Shown here: piece by piece, positions 22,478 through 32,757 of the stretch
Numbering within the stretch: position 1 is the stretch's first letter
How the letters are laid out: each line of letters opens with the position of its first letter
Assembly: GCA_000729835.1 (NCBI GenBank)
Contig: JFHB01000014.1
Location: 248,001-312,000, forward strand
Source: Atkinsonella hypoxylon
Taxonomy: Eukaryota; Ascomycota; Sordariomycetes; Hypocreales; Clavicipitaceae
Length of the DNA: 64,000 nucleotides
Reading direction: 5' to 3'
Program-made: the position numbers and the translations under genes
Notes under the pieces: model-generated
The model's input: the letters and a program-made list of their open reading frames with translations, nothing else
Told to the model about the DNA's origin: nothing
Database searches by the model: none

Positions 22478-22495
22478 CGGAGTACTACGGAGTAC
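22478..22495. repeat. Double CGGAGTAC half-palindrome
   Basis: CGGAGTAC occurs twice in 18 bp, a direct repeat of the half-site of the dispersed palindrome ACTCCGTACGGAGTAC. Confidence 0.75.
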
Positions 22496-23783
22496 ATAGG
22501 CCACCAAAAACTTGATCGACACCGGGTCTCCGGCAGGAAACAAACAAACAAACAAACAAACAGACCGCCCAAGACGCAGCTACCGAGCTTCCGCCCATGA
22601 CGACTCTACCGAGCCTGCGGGCAGGTCGGATCACCTGAACTCGTGTATCAAGGCTACTGCTGTCCCACACGACTTCACCAAGCAACGGCCGGTGCCACGC
22701 ACCCAACGCCAGTTCGTTTGACGGGAAGGCTAGAAGTCGTACTCGTACGCCGCCTACATGCAGAACCGATCATCTGATACTCACCACCAACTAGTGCCCT
22801 CTTATTCCAAGGCCATGATGCACCGTCTCACAGCCTTGATGGCTCTAACGTACTTGGCGCTCGTACTCGGTGATTTGCATTCCTAAACGCCCATAGAATG
22901 ACCTGGATATCGGTGAGCGTGGTTTCTGGCAAGCTCCTGTGTAGATCTACCTCGTGTGACCGAAAGCGTGGATAAATCCAGCCTTTAGATGAGCAAGACG
23001 GAACCTGTGTAGCGCAGCAACAGGCGGAGAGCATAGCTGACCACAATGTGCCCGACGACTTCAAGTTGACAGCCCGTACGAGACGCAAGTGACACATTCA
23101 TGATAAATATGCATGCTGGAGTCTGAGAAGATTTAGATGAGGAGTAACTAATGAACCTGCTTTCTCCGCATTGGCCAACTGCAACGTCATGGCTTAGTAA
23201 CCTACTCCCAACAATGCTGATGAGCGTCATTGATAGGACCAGGACCGCCATTGATTACGACATTGCTAGGATGATCTACAGGGTAATCACGGATGACGGC
23301 TACGGTATCTATACTAGAAAAATGAACTACATGGCCGCCTGCACAACCATTTGGACTCTCCTCATTGGCTGAGTTTCTGGGCCAGGGAAACAGGGTTCCC
23401 GACGGGCCTATCCGCTCCCGCGCACGGTGGCGCCGGGTTCCATCACGACATGGAGTGCGCGGTAGATTTCATGAATAGGACTCCCATAACAAGGATTGAT
23501 TGACATTTGCACCTACGTACATTCCGCTGCTGGCACGGTCAATGACCGCAGGTACTGATTGACATGCAATGCAACACGGTCGGCATCCAACGGTACGGTA
23601 ACTATGTATCACGGACGCCGCTACGCCTACTCGATGTTGTCGTCGAGAAATTCCACGCTCCTCCGGCCTGGCTCCCACGGTCCAGACTTGCCTGGTGAGA
23701 CATGAATGAGGTGTGCTTCATTTTACAGCTCATGTCCTCGTTTAAGGGGCCGAGACCTGTGGACAAAGGGGACGGGCGACAGG

Positions 23784-26315
23784 TTATCCCTCGGGGCCCG
23801 TGCCGCGCCCGTGCAAGCCGTCCTTTGACGCAGACAACGTATGCCTGGCGCGCGAGCTCGCCACGTTGTGCTTCACGACCTGCCCAGCATCCTTCACGTC
23901 CGCTTGGAAGGCAGAGGGCGACTTCAGCCCACGAGACTTTTCTCTCAGTGCCTGCGTAGCTTCCTTGACCTCTGATTTCAGGACAGGCGGCGAGAATATA
24001 GTGCCTTCTACCAAATTCTCCATCTTCTTGAAATAGTCCGTTTCTTTCACAAACTTGGTCAAGTACATCGTGGGCCGCTTCGAGGGCTTGGTTTCCATGC
24101 GACGCTTGATGGCTTCCTCGTAGGCACGGTCGTAGACATTGAAATCCACGGCCGTGGGCGAGTCGGCGACCACGTCTGGTGTGGCTTCGTCCTGGCCGAA
24201 CGCGTCTCGGGCTCCCGTGCCGATGCCAAGAAGGAGCGGCTCCTGCTCCCCCATTTCGTGAGCATGGCCCTTGTCTCCATTCTCGTCTTGCTGGCTCAGT
24301 AGGTGGCGCCGGCGAGCCAGAATGGTTTCTATCTCTTCTGCCTTTGCCCACTCTGCCGATGCGTCAAAGGTGTCATCGTCTGTAGCAGCTTGTTGCCGTG
24401 CTATCGAGGAGCTATCGGGGCTGGTTCCCTGTTTCATCCTAATATTGGCCAATAACATCCTGAACTTGTGTATGACCCTCATCATCGAAAGAAGATGATT
24501 CATCTTCCTTGTAAAAGCGCGGCTTAGTTCGAGTTCATTCGGCGGCTCAACCATGTTCTCGCAATTGGCTTCGGTCGAAAGGAGCGGATCGGCCCCTCCT
24601 CTCGTCACCCACGGATGATCCTAGCGCGGAGAAGAGAAGAGTGAGGAGTAAGCTTAATTCATTCTTTCCACTTGTTTCTGCTTGGGTTGGGGGGTTAGGG
24701 GGTTAGGGGGCGCAAAAGCACAGCAATAGTGAATGAATGTGTCCATGTCAACGGGAAATTTTCACACGTACCCTCAGCAGAGGCATAGTAATTCTCTTCT
24801 CGGGGTCCTTTTCCAAGATCTTGCTCATCAAATCCACAAAGTCAGGGTCCTCGCCCTCAGGAATGAAAGGATCATCAGACTTGATGGCCTCGTATATCTC
24901 CAAGACCCCTGGCCGGTTGAACGGTATCTTGCCGTACTTAAGACAGAAGAGCGTCACGCCCATGGACCAGATGTCAGCTGCTTTGCCGGAGACCTCACGA
25001 TGTTTCCCACATAACTCTGGCGGCATAAAGGCTGGTGAGCCTGCAGATTTGGAAACGCGCATATTGTCCGGCTTGTCGAACATCTCAGATACCCCAAAGT
25101 CGACGATTTTCAAGACCTCCTCATTGGAAAGGAGTAAATTGTCCGGCTTGATATCTCGATGAATGACACCTTGAGCATGAACTATTCACGGCGTTAACTG
25201 ACTGGGGAGATCGAATCAACCTGGATCAAGTCTACCTGGAATGGGTCAACTTTGTAACTTTGGGGAGAGGACTTACGATACTCAATGCCCAGGATCAGGT
25301 CCCGAAACCAATAACGGCAAGATTCATCATTGTACGGGTCGGCATTCTCTTCCAGTCCGACGGTCATGATTACACCCTTCTTACACATTTCCATGACCAT
25401 GTAGAGGGAGTCTTCTTCAGGATCGTCAAGAACTTCAATCAGCTGAACCAAGTTGGGATGATTGAGCTTTTTCATGATGGCAATTTCTTCTCTGATGAGA
25501 AACAGAGCATCGTTTTTTTCACCTGCGCGTAGTCCCGTCATTTGAGGTGACAAAGGCCTGCCAGGTGCTCTGCCCGGCCGCGGTAAAGGTAAAAGTTGGC
25601 GAGGGGATCTATGAGATCCATGAGGCCCAAGGCGCATAATGTGAGATTGTGCTCGTTTCCGCAGCCGAGTTTTGGAAAATTCCTTGACAGCCTTGCGATG
25701 GTAAAGACTGTCAGAGCATGTTATACTTGTAGTCGGGTACTTTTGAAAAGCCTTTAAAACCTACAAACTCGTTGCCGTATTGATCGGTGGCGCGATGTAC
25801 AGCACCATACGACCCTCGGCCGATTTCTTCCACAATGACGTACTGGTTGATCCGGTGATATGTCCGCCCGTCAGTCTCATCACTGGTGAACCGCACACGG
25901 GCATCCAGTGTTTCCTGTTGAGCAGAAAATGTTATATGTCAGAACACATGTCGACTGAGATGAAGAGCCGAGCCACTACAAGCTAAAATATCAAAGCCTT
26001 GCACAGGGAACTTGGCAGAAGCAACCTTTATCTCTCTATGTACACTCGGTGTTCGCTTATGCTGTCTTGCCGGGCTGGAATAGCTAGGCAAGCTCGGCGG
26101 CTCAGTTCTGACAGGCCATCGTCAGTGTTGCGCCGTACATAAGGAAGAGCCCAAGCTGCTTTCTACATGGGCATGACTTACACGGCGGAAGCGAGAGGCG
26201 GGCGGGCTCGCTCCAGATCGTCTGGTCCGTCATCGAAATGATCAATCGTCAGCTGAGGCGAGGACAAGCTCGCGCTGTGCTGTCCCGCAACTGCATCAGC
26301 GACGATATGCGCCAT
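23784..26315 (-). CDS. Calcium/calmodulin-dependent protein kinase kinase (CaMKK)
   Basis: Six exons (26315-26182, 26107-26026, 25914-25765, 25691-25277, 25181-24772, 24620-23784) give 675 residues with every phase consistent. The kinase domain runs from INQYVIVEEIGRGSYG (glycine loop about 104-109) through AVKEF (K125), HRDIKPDN (D270), DFG 288-290 and SAGSPAFMPPEL to DHPWVT at the exon 5/6 joint. Between K125 and the next strand lies an Arg/Pro-rich insert (RSPRQLLPLPRPGRAPGRP), the RP insert that marks CaMKKs. Fungal members (CmkC, Ssp1) phosphorylate CaMK and AMPK-type kinases in stress and glucose signalling. After the kinase domain, residues 400-450 (SRAFTRKMNHLLSMMRVIHK) may be the calmodulin-binding/autoinhibitory helix. 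The start ATG at 26315 is in a good context (GCCATGG). Confidence 0.92.
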
Positions 26316-26967
26316 GGCAACGTTGGCCCGTCGTGCGCCTCGCGCTTGCGGCGGTCTTTCTCGCCTGAGCCCTCGTGGGCGCGAGAATTACCCCCCGCGA
26401 CAAGGTCGTGTCAAGGTCACACACCGTAGGAGCTACCAGCGGTGCTGGCGCCCAGTCATCTACGAAGCTGCGTAGATGTTGTGTGCCAAGACCGAAAGCG
26501 AAGCAAGCAAGATGACTTGTAGAGCGGCAAATATTTGAAAGTGGGTTGTTTTGACTCAAGAATCAAACACGTAGCGAGACGTTTCAATGCAAGTTGCAGG
26601 AACACAGAAGAGATTTAGACGGCCGTCAACCGAGGACTCGCAGAGACACTGAGAGTCATCTAGTCTCTGCTGGCTATGTCGAGAAAAGCTGAATCCGAGA
26701 GTAGTTCGACGGCCTCGTCTGACCCCCCACCACCGGGGGTGGGGCAAGCATGGCGCAATGTGGACTCGCGCCCGGTCAGTCTAGTCGGCCAGAAATAGCA
26801 GCTGGCAAGGTGGGGGCTGGGACCCAATCGCCAGCTGCTCGTTATCATTATCGCGAGCCACCGACCAACTGCATCAACCTCCTAACCAGCCCAAACAATT
26901 CGTCCCTCCCTCAGCAGCACCCCTCTCACGAAGCACACCACCACTCCTCCCTCCAGCCTTGCCCACC
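26316..26967. promoter_or_regulatory. Divergent promoter region, CaMKK / BET5
   Basis: 652 bp between divergent start codons. No gene is seen. The part next to BET5 is C-rich, as is common upstream of fungal start codons. The role is inferred from position. Confidence 0.5.
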
Positions 26968-27585
26968 ATGGTAGTATACTCCTTCTACATCTTCGACCGC
27001 CACAGTATGCTTCATAACACCCCCCCTTCGAACAGCTCAAGAGCAAAAACGAAAGGGTAATTGACACTGATCACCACCAGCCGAATGCATCTACGCGAAA
27101 TCCTGGCTCCCGTCCGCCCGACCCTCGTCCTCCCGCGCAGAAGTCTCCCGCTCCGACGACGCCAAGCTCATCTTCGGCACCGTCTTCTCCCTGCGCAACA
27201 TGGCCCGCAAGCTGGGCGGCGACGACGACGCCTTCATCAGCTATCGGACCGGCCAGTACAAGCTCCATTACTACGAAACGCCCGCGAACCTGCGCTTCGT
27301 CCTGCTCACCGACACGCCATCCCCCAGCATGAGGAACGTGTTGCACCAGATATACATTAACTTGTGGGTTGAATACGGTATGTGGAACCCGCGGCAGAAA
27401 CTCATTTAAAAAAAAAAAAAAAAACCAAAGAAATCAAAAGATTCATTGCTGAAACTCGTGGATTTTTTTCCGGTGCTTCAGTTGTCAAGAATCCACTTGC
27501 TCCAGTGGAACATAAGGGCGGAGAAGGCGTCGCGAACGAGCTGTTTGAGCTTGGCTTGGACCAGTTCGTCCGCGGCTTGATGTGA
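26968..27585 (+). CDS. BET5: TRAPP complex subunit BET5 (TRAPPC1)
   Basis: Three exons (26968-27004, 27081-27377, 27482-27585) encode 145 residues. The start MVVYSFYIFDRH is split by the first intron and followed by TECIYAKSW, the longin-fold beginning of BET5. Then come LIFGTVFSLRNMARKLGG, FISYRTGQYKLHYYETP, RFVLLTDTPS and, after the second intron, VVKNPLAP and LFELGLDQFVRGL. These blocks match TRAPPC1 in order. BET5 is a core subunit of the TRAPP exchange factors for the Rab GTPase Ypt1 in ER-to-Golgi traffic and autophagy. An 18-nt poly-A tract sits early in the second intron. Confidence 0.95.
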
Positions 27586-28263
27586 GGTCGCGTATCTGGA
27601 GACGCGAGAATGATGCAAATGAGATGTCAAGCTGTAGGGTGCCTAGCACCCATCAGTACCTGTCAGCAGCACCATTGCCATGCTCCATGGCGAGCTTCCG
27701 TAGCGGCTGCATATAGATGGCGGCGCCCAGAGCCGCTCATCACCCAAGACTGAGTACCAGGGTGCGAGACCTGCTGGAGTACTGGTTGATGGACTGCATA
27801 TGATGTCTGGGCTGAGAACACAAATCGACTTCGATGTGGTGTGGTTCCTAGTTCAAGTGGCGACCGGGGCGGTATCGTATCGATATCCAGTGACACTACG
27901 TGCAGCCTACCCCATGCTCAAATATTGTAGAAGTCCGAGATGCAACATGCTGGTAGCATTCGAAGAGAGGTGGATCGGAAACTTTGCGTCTACTTAGCGG
28001 TTACGGCAAGACGGGGAAGTAGAAAGTGGCCAAGAGTAGTCCAACCGTGTTTGGTATTATACAATATAGTGGGCATCCAGCCACCTAGGAGGCTTAAGAA
28101 AATGAACAGAACTAGAAAGAATATGCCGGTATCCATCGCATCCATGCTCATGCCCCATGCCACCTCTTACCACCATCAACCGTGTCACGCATATAAATAC
28201 CTCGATTTTTCCTCATTTACTTAGTACAAGTGTTGGGTATACCATGATAGCAGAACTGCCCCG
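27586..28263. other. Convergent intergenic region, BET5 / PEX3
   Basis: 678 bp between convergent stops; no gene is seen. It should hold both 3' ends. Confidence 0.6.
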
Positions 28264-30104
28264 TCATGAAGCCTTCTGAAGCGCCTTTTCCCAGGCGCTC
28301 TCGAACCCACCATCCGTCGAATCCACCATGACGATGCTCTCATCCCCTGCAGGCGGCTTGCCCTTTTCCTGACTCCGAAGCAGCTGTGACTTCAGCTCAC
28401 TCTTGCTAATGTTGACAGCACTATCCATGATCCCTTCCTCACGAATCTCGTTCTCCCAATTACTCGAGTACACTACTGCCGCAAATGCCTCAAGAGCCCG
28501 CACCGATTCCATATCCTGGAGATATTCGTTAGGCACGCCATTTCCTATGGCGTGCGCCTGGCGAGTGAGGACGGATAGGATCTTGGGCAATAGTATGACC
28601 CTTGAGCTTCGGAGCTCCATTGATTCAGGAGGAGGGAATGGTGACTGAGATGGAAGCTCGAATGCCTCGGTGGCGAGCTTCTTGTCTACCAATGTATCAA
28701 AGGCAGCATCGAGGATGAGCGTCAGGACGTGCGAAAAGGACGGGGACTCTATCAAGTCGGCAGTCTCATCTAATAGTCTTCGCAGAGCAGCAGCAGATGA
28801 CGGGTCCGATACGGAGGTCCCTTGCATGGAGTGATCGTCGAGTATGCCCGATTCGCGGATGATGTCGTCTTCCTGATCACGCGGTGGCAGTAAGAAAGTC
28901 AACCAGTCGGTCTGCCTTCGCTCCTCGGCCGTGCAACCCTCAACGAGCTTGCGGACCTCCATGGTCAATTCACTGAAGCGGTCGAAGCTGACCAAGTCAC
29001 GGGGGCTGAGACTGCCAAAGACGGTTCGCACTGCTTTCTCTACTCTATTCATTACTTGCACCCATCCCTTATTTAGCAACCACCAGCTGAAGGTGAGATA
29101 CTTCCGATTCGTGTCAAAGTCGCTGCCGTAGGCTTGCTCAGGGTTATCATCGTCGTTGTTCTCAAGGCTAATGGTGGCTCGCTGGGAGCCTGTAGCAAGT
29201 GCTACAACACTGGATAAGTAGCTTCGGCGACCGAGGAGGTTCAGCTGAACTCGGGTCAACATGGTGAGGAGAGCTAGTGTGTATATGAGAGTGAAAGCTC
29301 GCGTGACAGCTGCAAGCCGGAAAGAAAAGGACACCCTTAAATTAGCATACTGCGATCTTGATGCTGAAAACACACCAGCTGGAGCCTCTCCACAAGAGAA
29401 AGACAGAAAGAGAGAGAGAGAAAAGCTTACCGCTAATTTTTAAATCATCCCAAAGCTGTCTCTTCGTCTTGCGAGATATCTTAGGTGCCACAGCATCCCC
29501 CGAGGAAACTTCCTGACCAGCAGCACAAGGAGAAAGGGAATTTGGCGCAGTAATCTGACTTGCATGAACACCGCTCTCGCTCTGCAAGCTTCCCGACGTT
29601 GCCATGCTCTTGCCATCCTCCTCCGTCATGGCGGTATCAGCAATGCTAGGCGGGCTCGTCGTCGATTCAGAAGCTCCCCCCTTGATAGCCCGAGCAGAGC
29701 CCTTGATCTGTTGAATATCGTACGTGATTTGCTCCGTGTTCATCTCGGCCAGGATGTTGCTCGTGACCGTGGGCAGGAGAGCGAGCACGGTAAACGTGCA
29801 GTCCTGCTGGTTCTGCTCGAATCGACGTCGCAAACTGCACAGCACAGCAAGGAGGGGGGAGAAGGCCCCCTCCCAACTGGTTAGTTCAACAGCACCCAGG
29901 ACGACGATGAAACGTCATCACAACACGTTGGACAGTCTCAACTCACTTCTCCTTGGCAATGCGATCGCTGCTCATGCGCTCACGTGCATCGTTGATCTTG
30001 TTCACGACATACTGCGTGGCGACGTAGCCTGCACCAACGATGCCGACACCAATGGCAATAGGGGTTCTGTTGTTGCGCAGCCAGCGCCGCGCAGACGAGA
30101 ACAT
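28264..30104 (-). CDS. PEX3: Peroxisomal biogenesis factor 3 (peroxin PEX3)
   Basis: Three exons (30104-29947, 29834-29431, 29309-28264) encode 535 residues. The N-terminus MFSSARRWLRNNRTPIAIG followed by VGIVGAGYVATQYVV is a basic stretch plus membrane anchor, as in PEX3. The next exon starts RRRFEQNQQDCTFTVLALLP, a hallmark of the family, and the third exon reads TRAFTLIYTLALLTMLTRVQ and LNLLGRRSYLSSVV. PEX3 is the peroxisomal membrane receptor for PEX19 and its cargo, and a docking site for pexophagy adaptors. An acidic, Ser-rich insert (about residues 95-170) is common in filamentous fungi. It is head-to-head with ATG101. Confidence 0.95.
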
Positions 30105-31070
30105 CGTGCAGCGAAAGAAAAGGGTCCGAGGCTGGGATGGCTTAGATCATGGATCAGAAAGGGCTGGGCTGCCCAAAGACCAGAACTAAAAGACGGGAAG
30201 GATCTGGCAAGATGGCGAATTGCAAGGCCTATGGACTCGGCCTCTTGAAACGACGAACGAATAGTACCCTTGGAGAATCTGGGCCGCAAAAGAAATTTTT
30301 TTTTTTTTTTGAAAGTTGTGAACAAAGCGAGGGATGGAAAGTACAATGGCGAAAGGTGGTGGGCAGCCGAATACAGAATTCCGTAGGGAAACGCAGACAG
30401 CAGCAATTGGTGCATGTGAAGAACGTTGGCTAGCGTCAATGGTATAAAGTTGTGGGCATCAAAGGTGGCTTAACCAACCAGTTGAGGCCGCGCAAGGAGC
30501 TCCGGCTTGCGCTTGCGCCTGGTGGTTCCAGCGCGCTAGGCATTGAGCATTCACTAATTAGGCGCGGGGCACAGGGCTGCAAGAACGGAGCCACAGAGGC
30601 ACAAAGCCACGGAGCCTCGGGTGAAGAAGAGTTACGGTCTGTGGCGAAGCAGCAGGCTGTTGTGGCTGATTCTCCCCAGGAGGGGTTCGGCTGGTGACTT
30701 CCTCGATCGGCCTCCAAGAAATGGAGCACCCCTCGCCACCAACCAGTAAGCGGGCGCCAGCGGTCCCGTGATGCCCGCCGTCTGAGCATCATGTGCGGAC
30801 GCGCCACTTCAAGAAGCCAAGCAAAGCCCTTCGAGCGGGGAGCGCCATCAGGCCAGAGCAGCCAGTGACAGCGCCCCCCAATCTCCCAGCTTACTTTTGC
30901 CCCGCCTCCAGACTCTGACGTCGGGAACACGATCAATTCTGCGCTTCTTTCCACCACGTCTTCACTCACACAAGAGGACCATGTGCAGGACACAAGCTTC
31001 GCTCAGCTAGACGAAAACCGCATCCCGCAAACCAAAAAAAAAAAAAAAAAAAGAAACTACCACGCTCACA
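30105..31070. promoter_or_regulatory. Shared upstream region of PEX3 and ATG101
   Basis: 966 bp between divergent start codons. It contains a T/A tract at about 30296-30310 and a poly-A tract at 31034-31051 just before the ATG101 start. The long minus-strand frame at 30436-30993 starts with GTG and has no family resemblance, so I treat the interval as regulatory. Confidence 0.5.
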
Positions 31071-31833
31071 ATGGACCAGCAAAAGGACCCCCCCGAATTC
31101 ATCCTCGACGTCTTCACAGATCCGCGGTCCGTCCGAGACGTCGTCAAAGGTCAGCCAACATCAGCTCCTCCTACTGTATTTGGGCTCTCAAACCCGAGAA
31201 ACTTCCCCAATGCCTGAACCACGGCAGCTAACACGACTCCGGAACGGGAAAAAAAAAAAAAAGGCATCCTCCACACCATCTTCTTCACCCGCTTCTTCCC
31301 CTCCCTCTCCCCCCGCACCCGCGACGTCCTCGACCTCACCCTCCCGTACGTAGACGACGACGAGCTCGAAACTATGATCGACCAGCGCGCCTCCGCCCTG
31401 GCCCGCCAGCTCGACGCGGAACGCTCCTCGGGCGGACGGGACGCCAGCGCCAATGGCGGCGGCCGCGGCCAAGTCGCCATTCGCTTCTTCGAGAAACGTC
31501 GCCGGAAGGCTTGGCTGTCGAGGGCCGACGAGGAAGTCTGCTGGGAAAGCTGGACTCTGAAAGTGACTGTTGCCGAACCCAGGACCGAAAGCGGTATGTT
31601 GCTCGACTATAGCCCTCATCGCCCTGGGCTGACATGAACCAATAGAGCGAGCAAAGGTCCGTCGCGCCATGGAACAGACTCTCCTTACCACCGCCATGAA
31701 AATCGTCACTTTTGCCAACGCACACAAAGACCATATCCCTCCCATCACATCCCAGGGAGGCAATCCTTTCCCCTTCAAGATCACCATTGACCAGAAAGAG
31801 ACGGGCTGGGCTGCTAGGATGAGAATTTATTGA
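31071..31833 (+). CDS. ATG101: Autophagy-related protein 101
   Basis: Three exons (31071-31149, 31264-31593, 31646-31833) encode 198 residues. The protein opens with a short conserved segment ending SVRDVVKGILHTIFFTRFF, then PRTRDVLDLTLPYVDDDELE, and closes with PFPFKITI near the C-terminus, all diagnostic of ATG101. It forms a HORMA heterodimer with ATG13 in the Atg1 initiation complex of organisms, including filamentous fungi, that lack the budding-yeast Atg29-Atg31 pair. The WF-finger region corresponds to about residues 115-125 (KAWLSRADEEVCWESW). The first intron ends in a poly-A tract instead of a polypyrimidine tract, which is odd; a CTAAC branch site lies about 35 nt upstream. Confidence 0.94.
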
Positions 31834-32757
31834 CTATATACTCTTCCAACTATGCATCTTTCTTTCTTGCGAACCTTTACTACCATTCATCCACCACATC
31901 CGCAGCCTGCTCTAGGTATTATCAGGACATGGGACTTTGTAAAAGGCTTCTGCTTCGTTGTACATACACATCACTCTTCATATTAGACTTGCTGGCGTTG
32001 AGGATGGGAACGGACGGCATACGTTGCATTTCGAGACTTGCCCAATATAGATACCCCTAGTTCACATAGAATCTACGTCACCTGCAACCTGACCTGGACA
32101 TTGTTTCCTCCGTCCTTACTTGCTGCTAGGCTTACAGTAATCTATAAATCTGACCTCACAACTCATTCTGCTTCAACGATGGCCTGGGCTGAAAACATAA
32201 TCATTTTTGCCTAAACCTGCGCGTAATTGCGTTCCTAGTTCGCTGATACCGATCCAAACTTACAAAACTCGTCCAGAGCCGCATGCCCACTCTAGTTGCT
32301 AATCCTGACTCCTTTCATCCAAATAAACTGTGAGCACGTGTAGAGACGCTGCCTTTAAGCGACCGTAAACCAGCCAACAAGTGCAAAATAAAGCTCAAGC
32401 AAAATTGCGCCAAAGCTAAAGACCACCTCCATAACCCTTCTTGGAAAAAGAGGAAAAAAAAAAAAAAGATTTCTCAACAACGGCAGCAACCTGATCTCGT
32501 AACAGCTGATTGCTTCATACTATACCCATAATCATTACAATGATACTTCATTCAGCCAAGCCGCCGCAAAGCTGCAGCCGAAAAGTTCCCGCTTCGTAGC
32601 CACTGATCTAATGTTTGTCGTCCAGTCAGCACCACTTGCCTGACTGAGCAAATTCGCCTCTCTCGTAAATTTTGGGCAGCTCTTCTTGCTCCCCTCATCA
32701 CTTCATTTACGTCATAACAATAATTTCGTTGACTTTTTTTGATTCGTAGAACCCCTT
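31834..32757. other. Convergent intergenic region, ATG101 / forkhead gene
   Basis: 924 bp of 3' flanking DNA, AT-richer than its neighbours, with a poly-A tract near 32455-32467. No gene is seen. Confidence 0.6.

Larger units (their letters stand above)
18410..23783. other. 5.4-kb gene-poor, repeat-rich spacer
   Basis: It lies upstream of the HAL-type kinase and downstream of the CaMKK gene. No convincing gene is seen on either strand. The first 1.2 kb probably holds the kinase promoter and leader; it contains GCGATGTGCGATG repeats (about 18930-18965) and GTGAG-type repeats. Further features are A-tracts (18525-18537, 19691-19730, 19830-19850), a TGACG array (20621-20650), CTCCGTACGGAG (20130-20141), a 10-bp tandem repeat (22111-22180), CCTTGTACC repeats (22362-22390) and AAAC repeats (22541-22562). 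Confidence 0.6.

Noticed and set aside
23602..24351. 249-codon minus-strand frame
   Set aside because: Out-of-frame shadow of CaMKK exon 6, which continues the kinase reading frame from the DHPWVT block.
30436..30993. 185-codon open frame on the minus strand between PEX3 and ATG101
   Set aside because: It begins with GTG, not ATG, is rich in Trp, Cys and Arg without any motif, and occupies a shared promoter.
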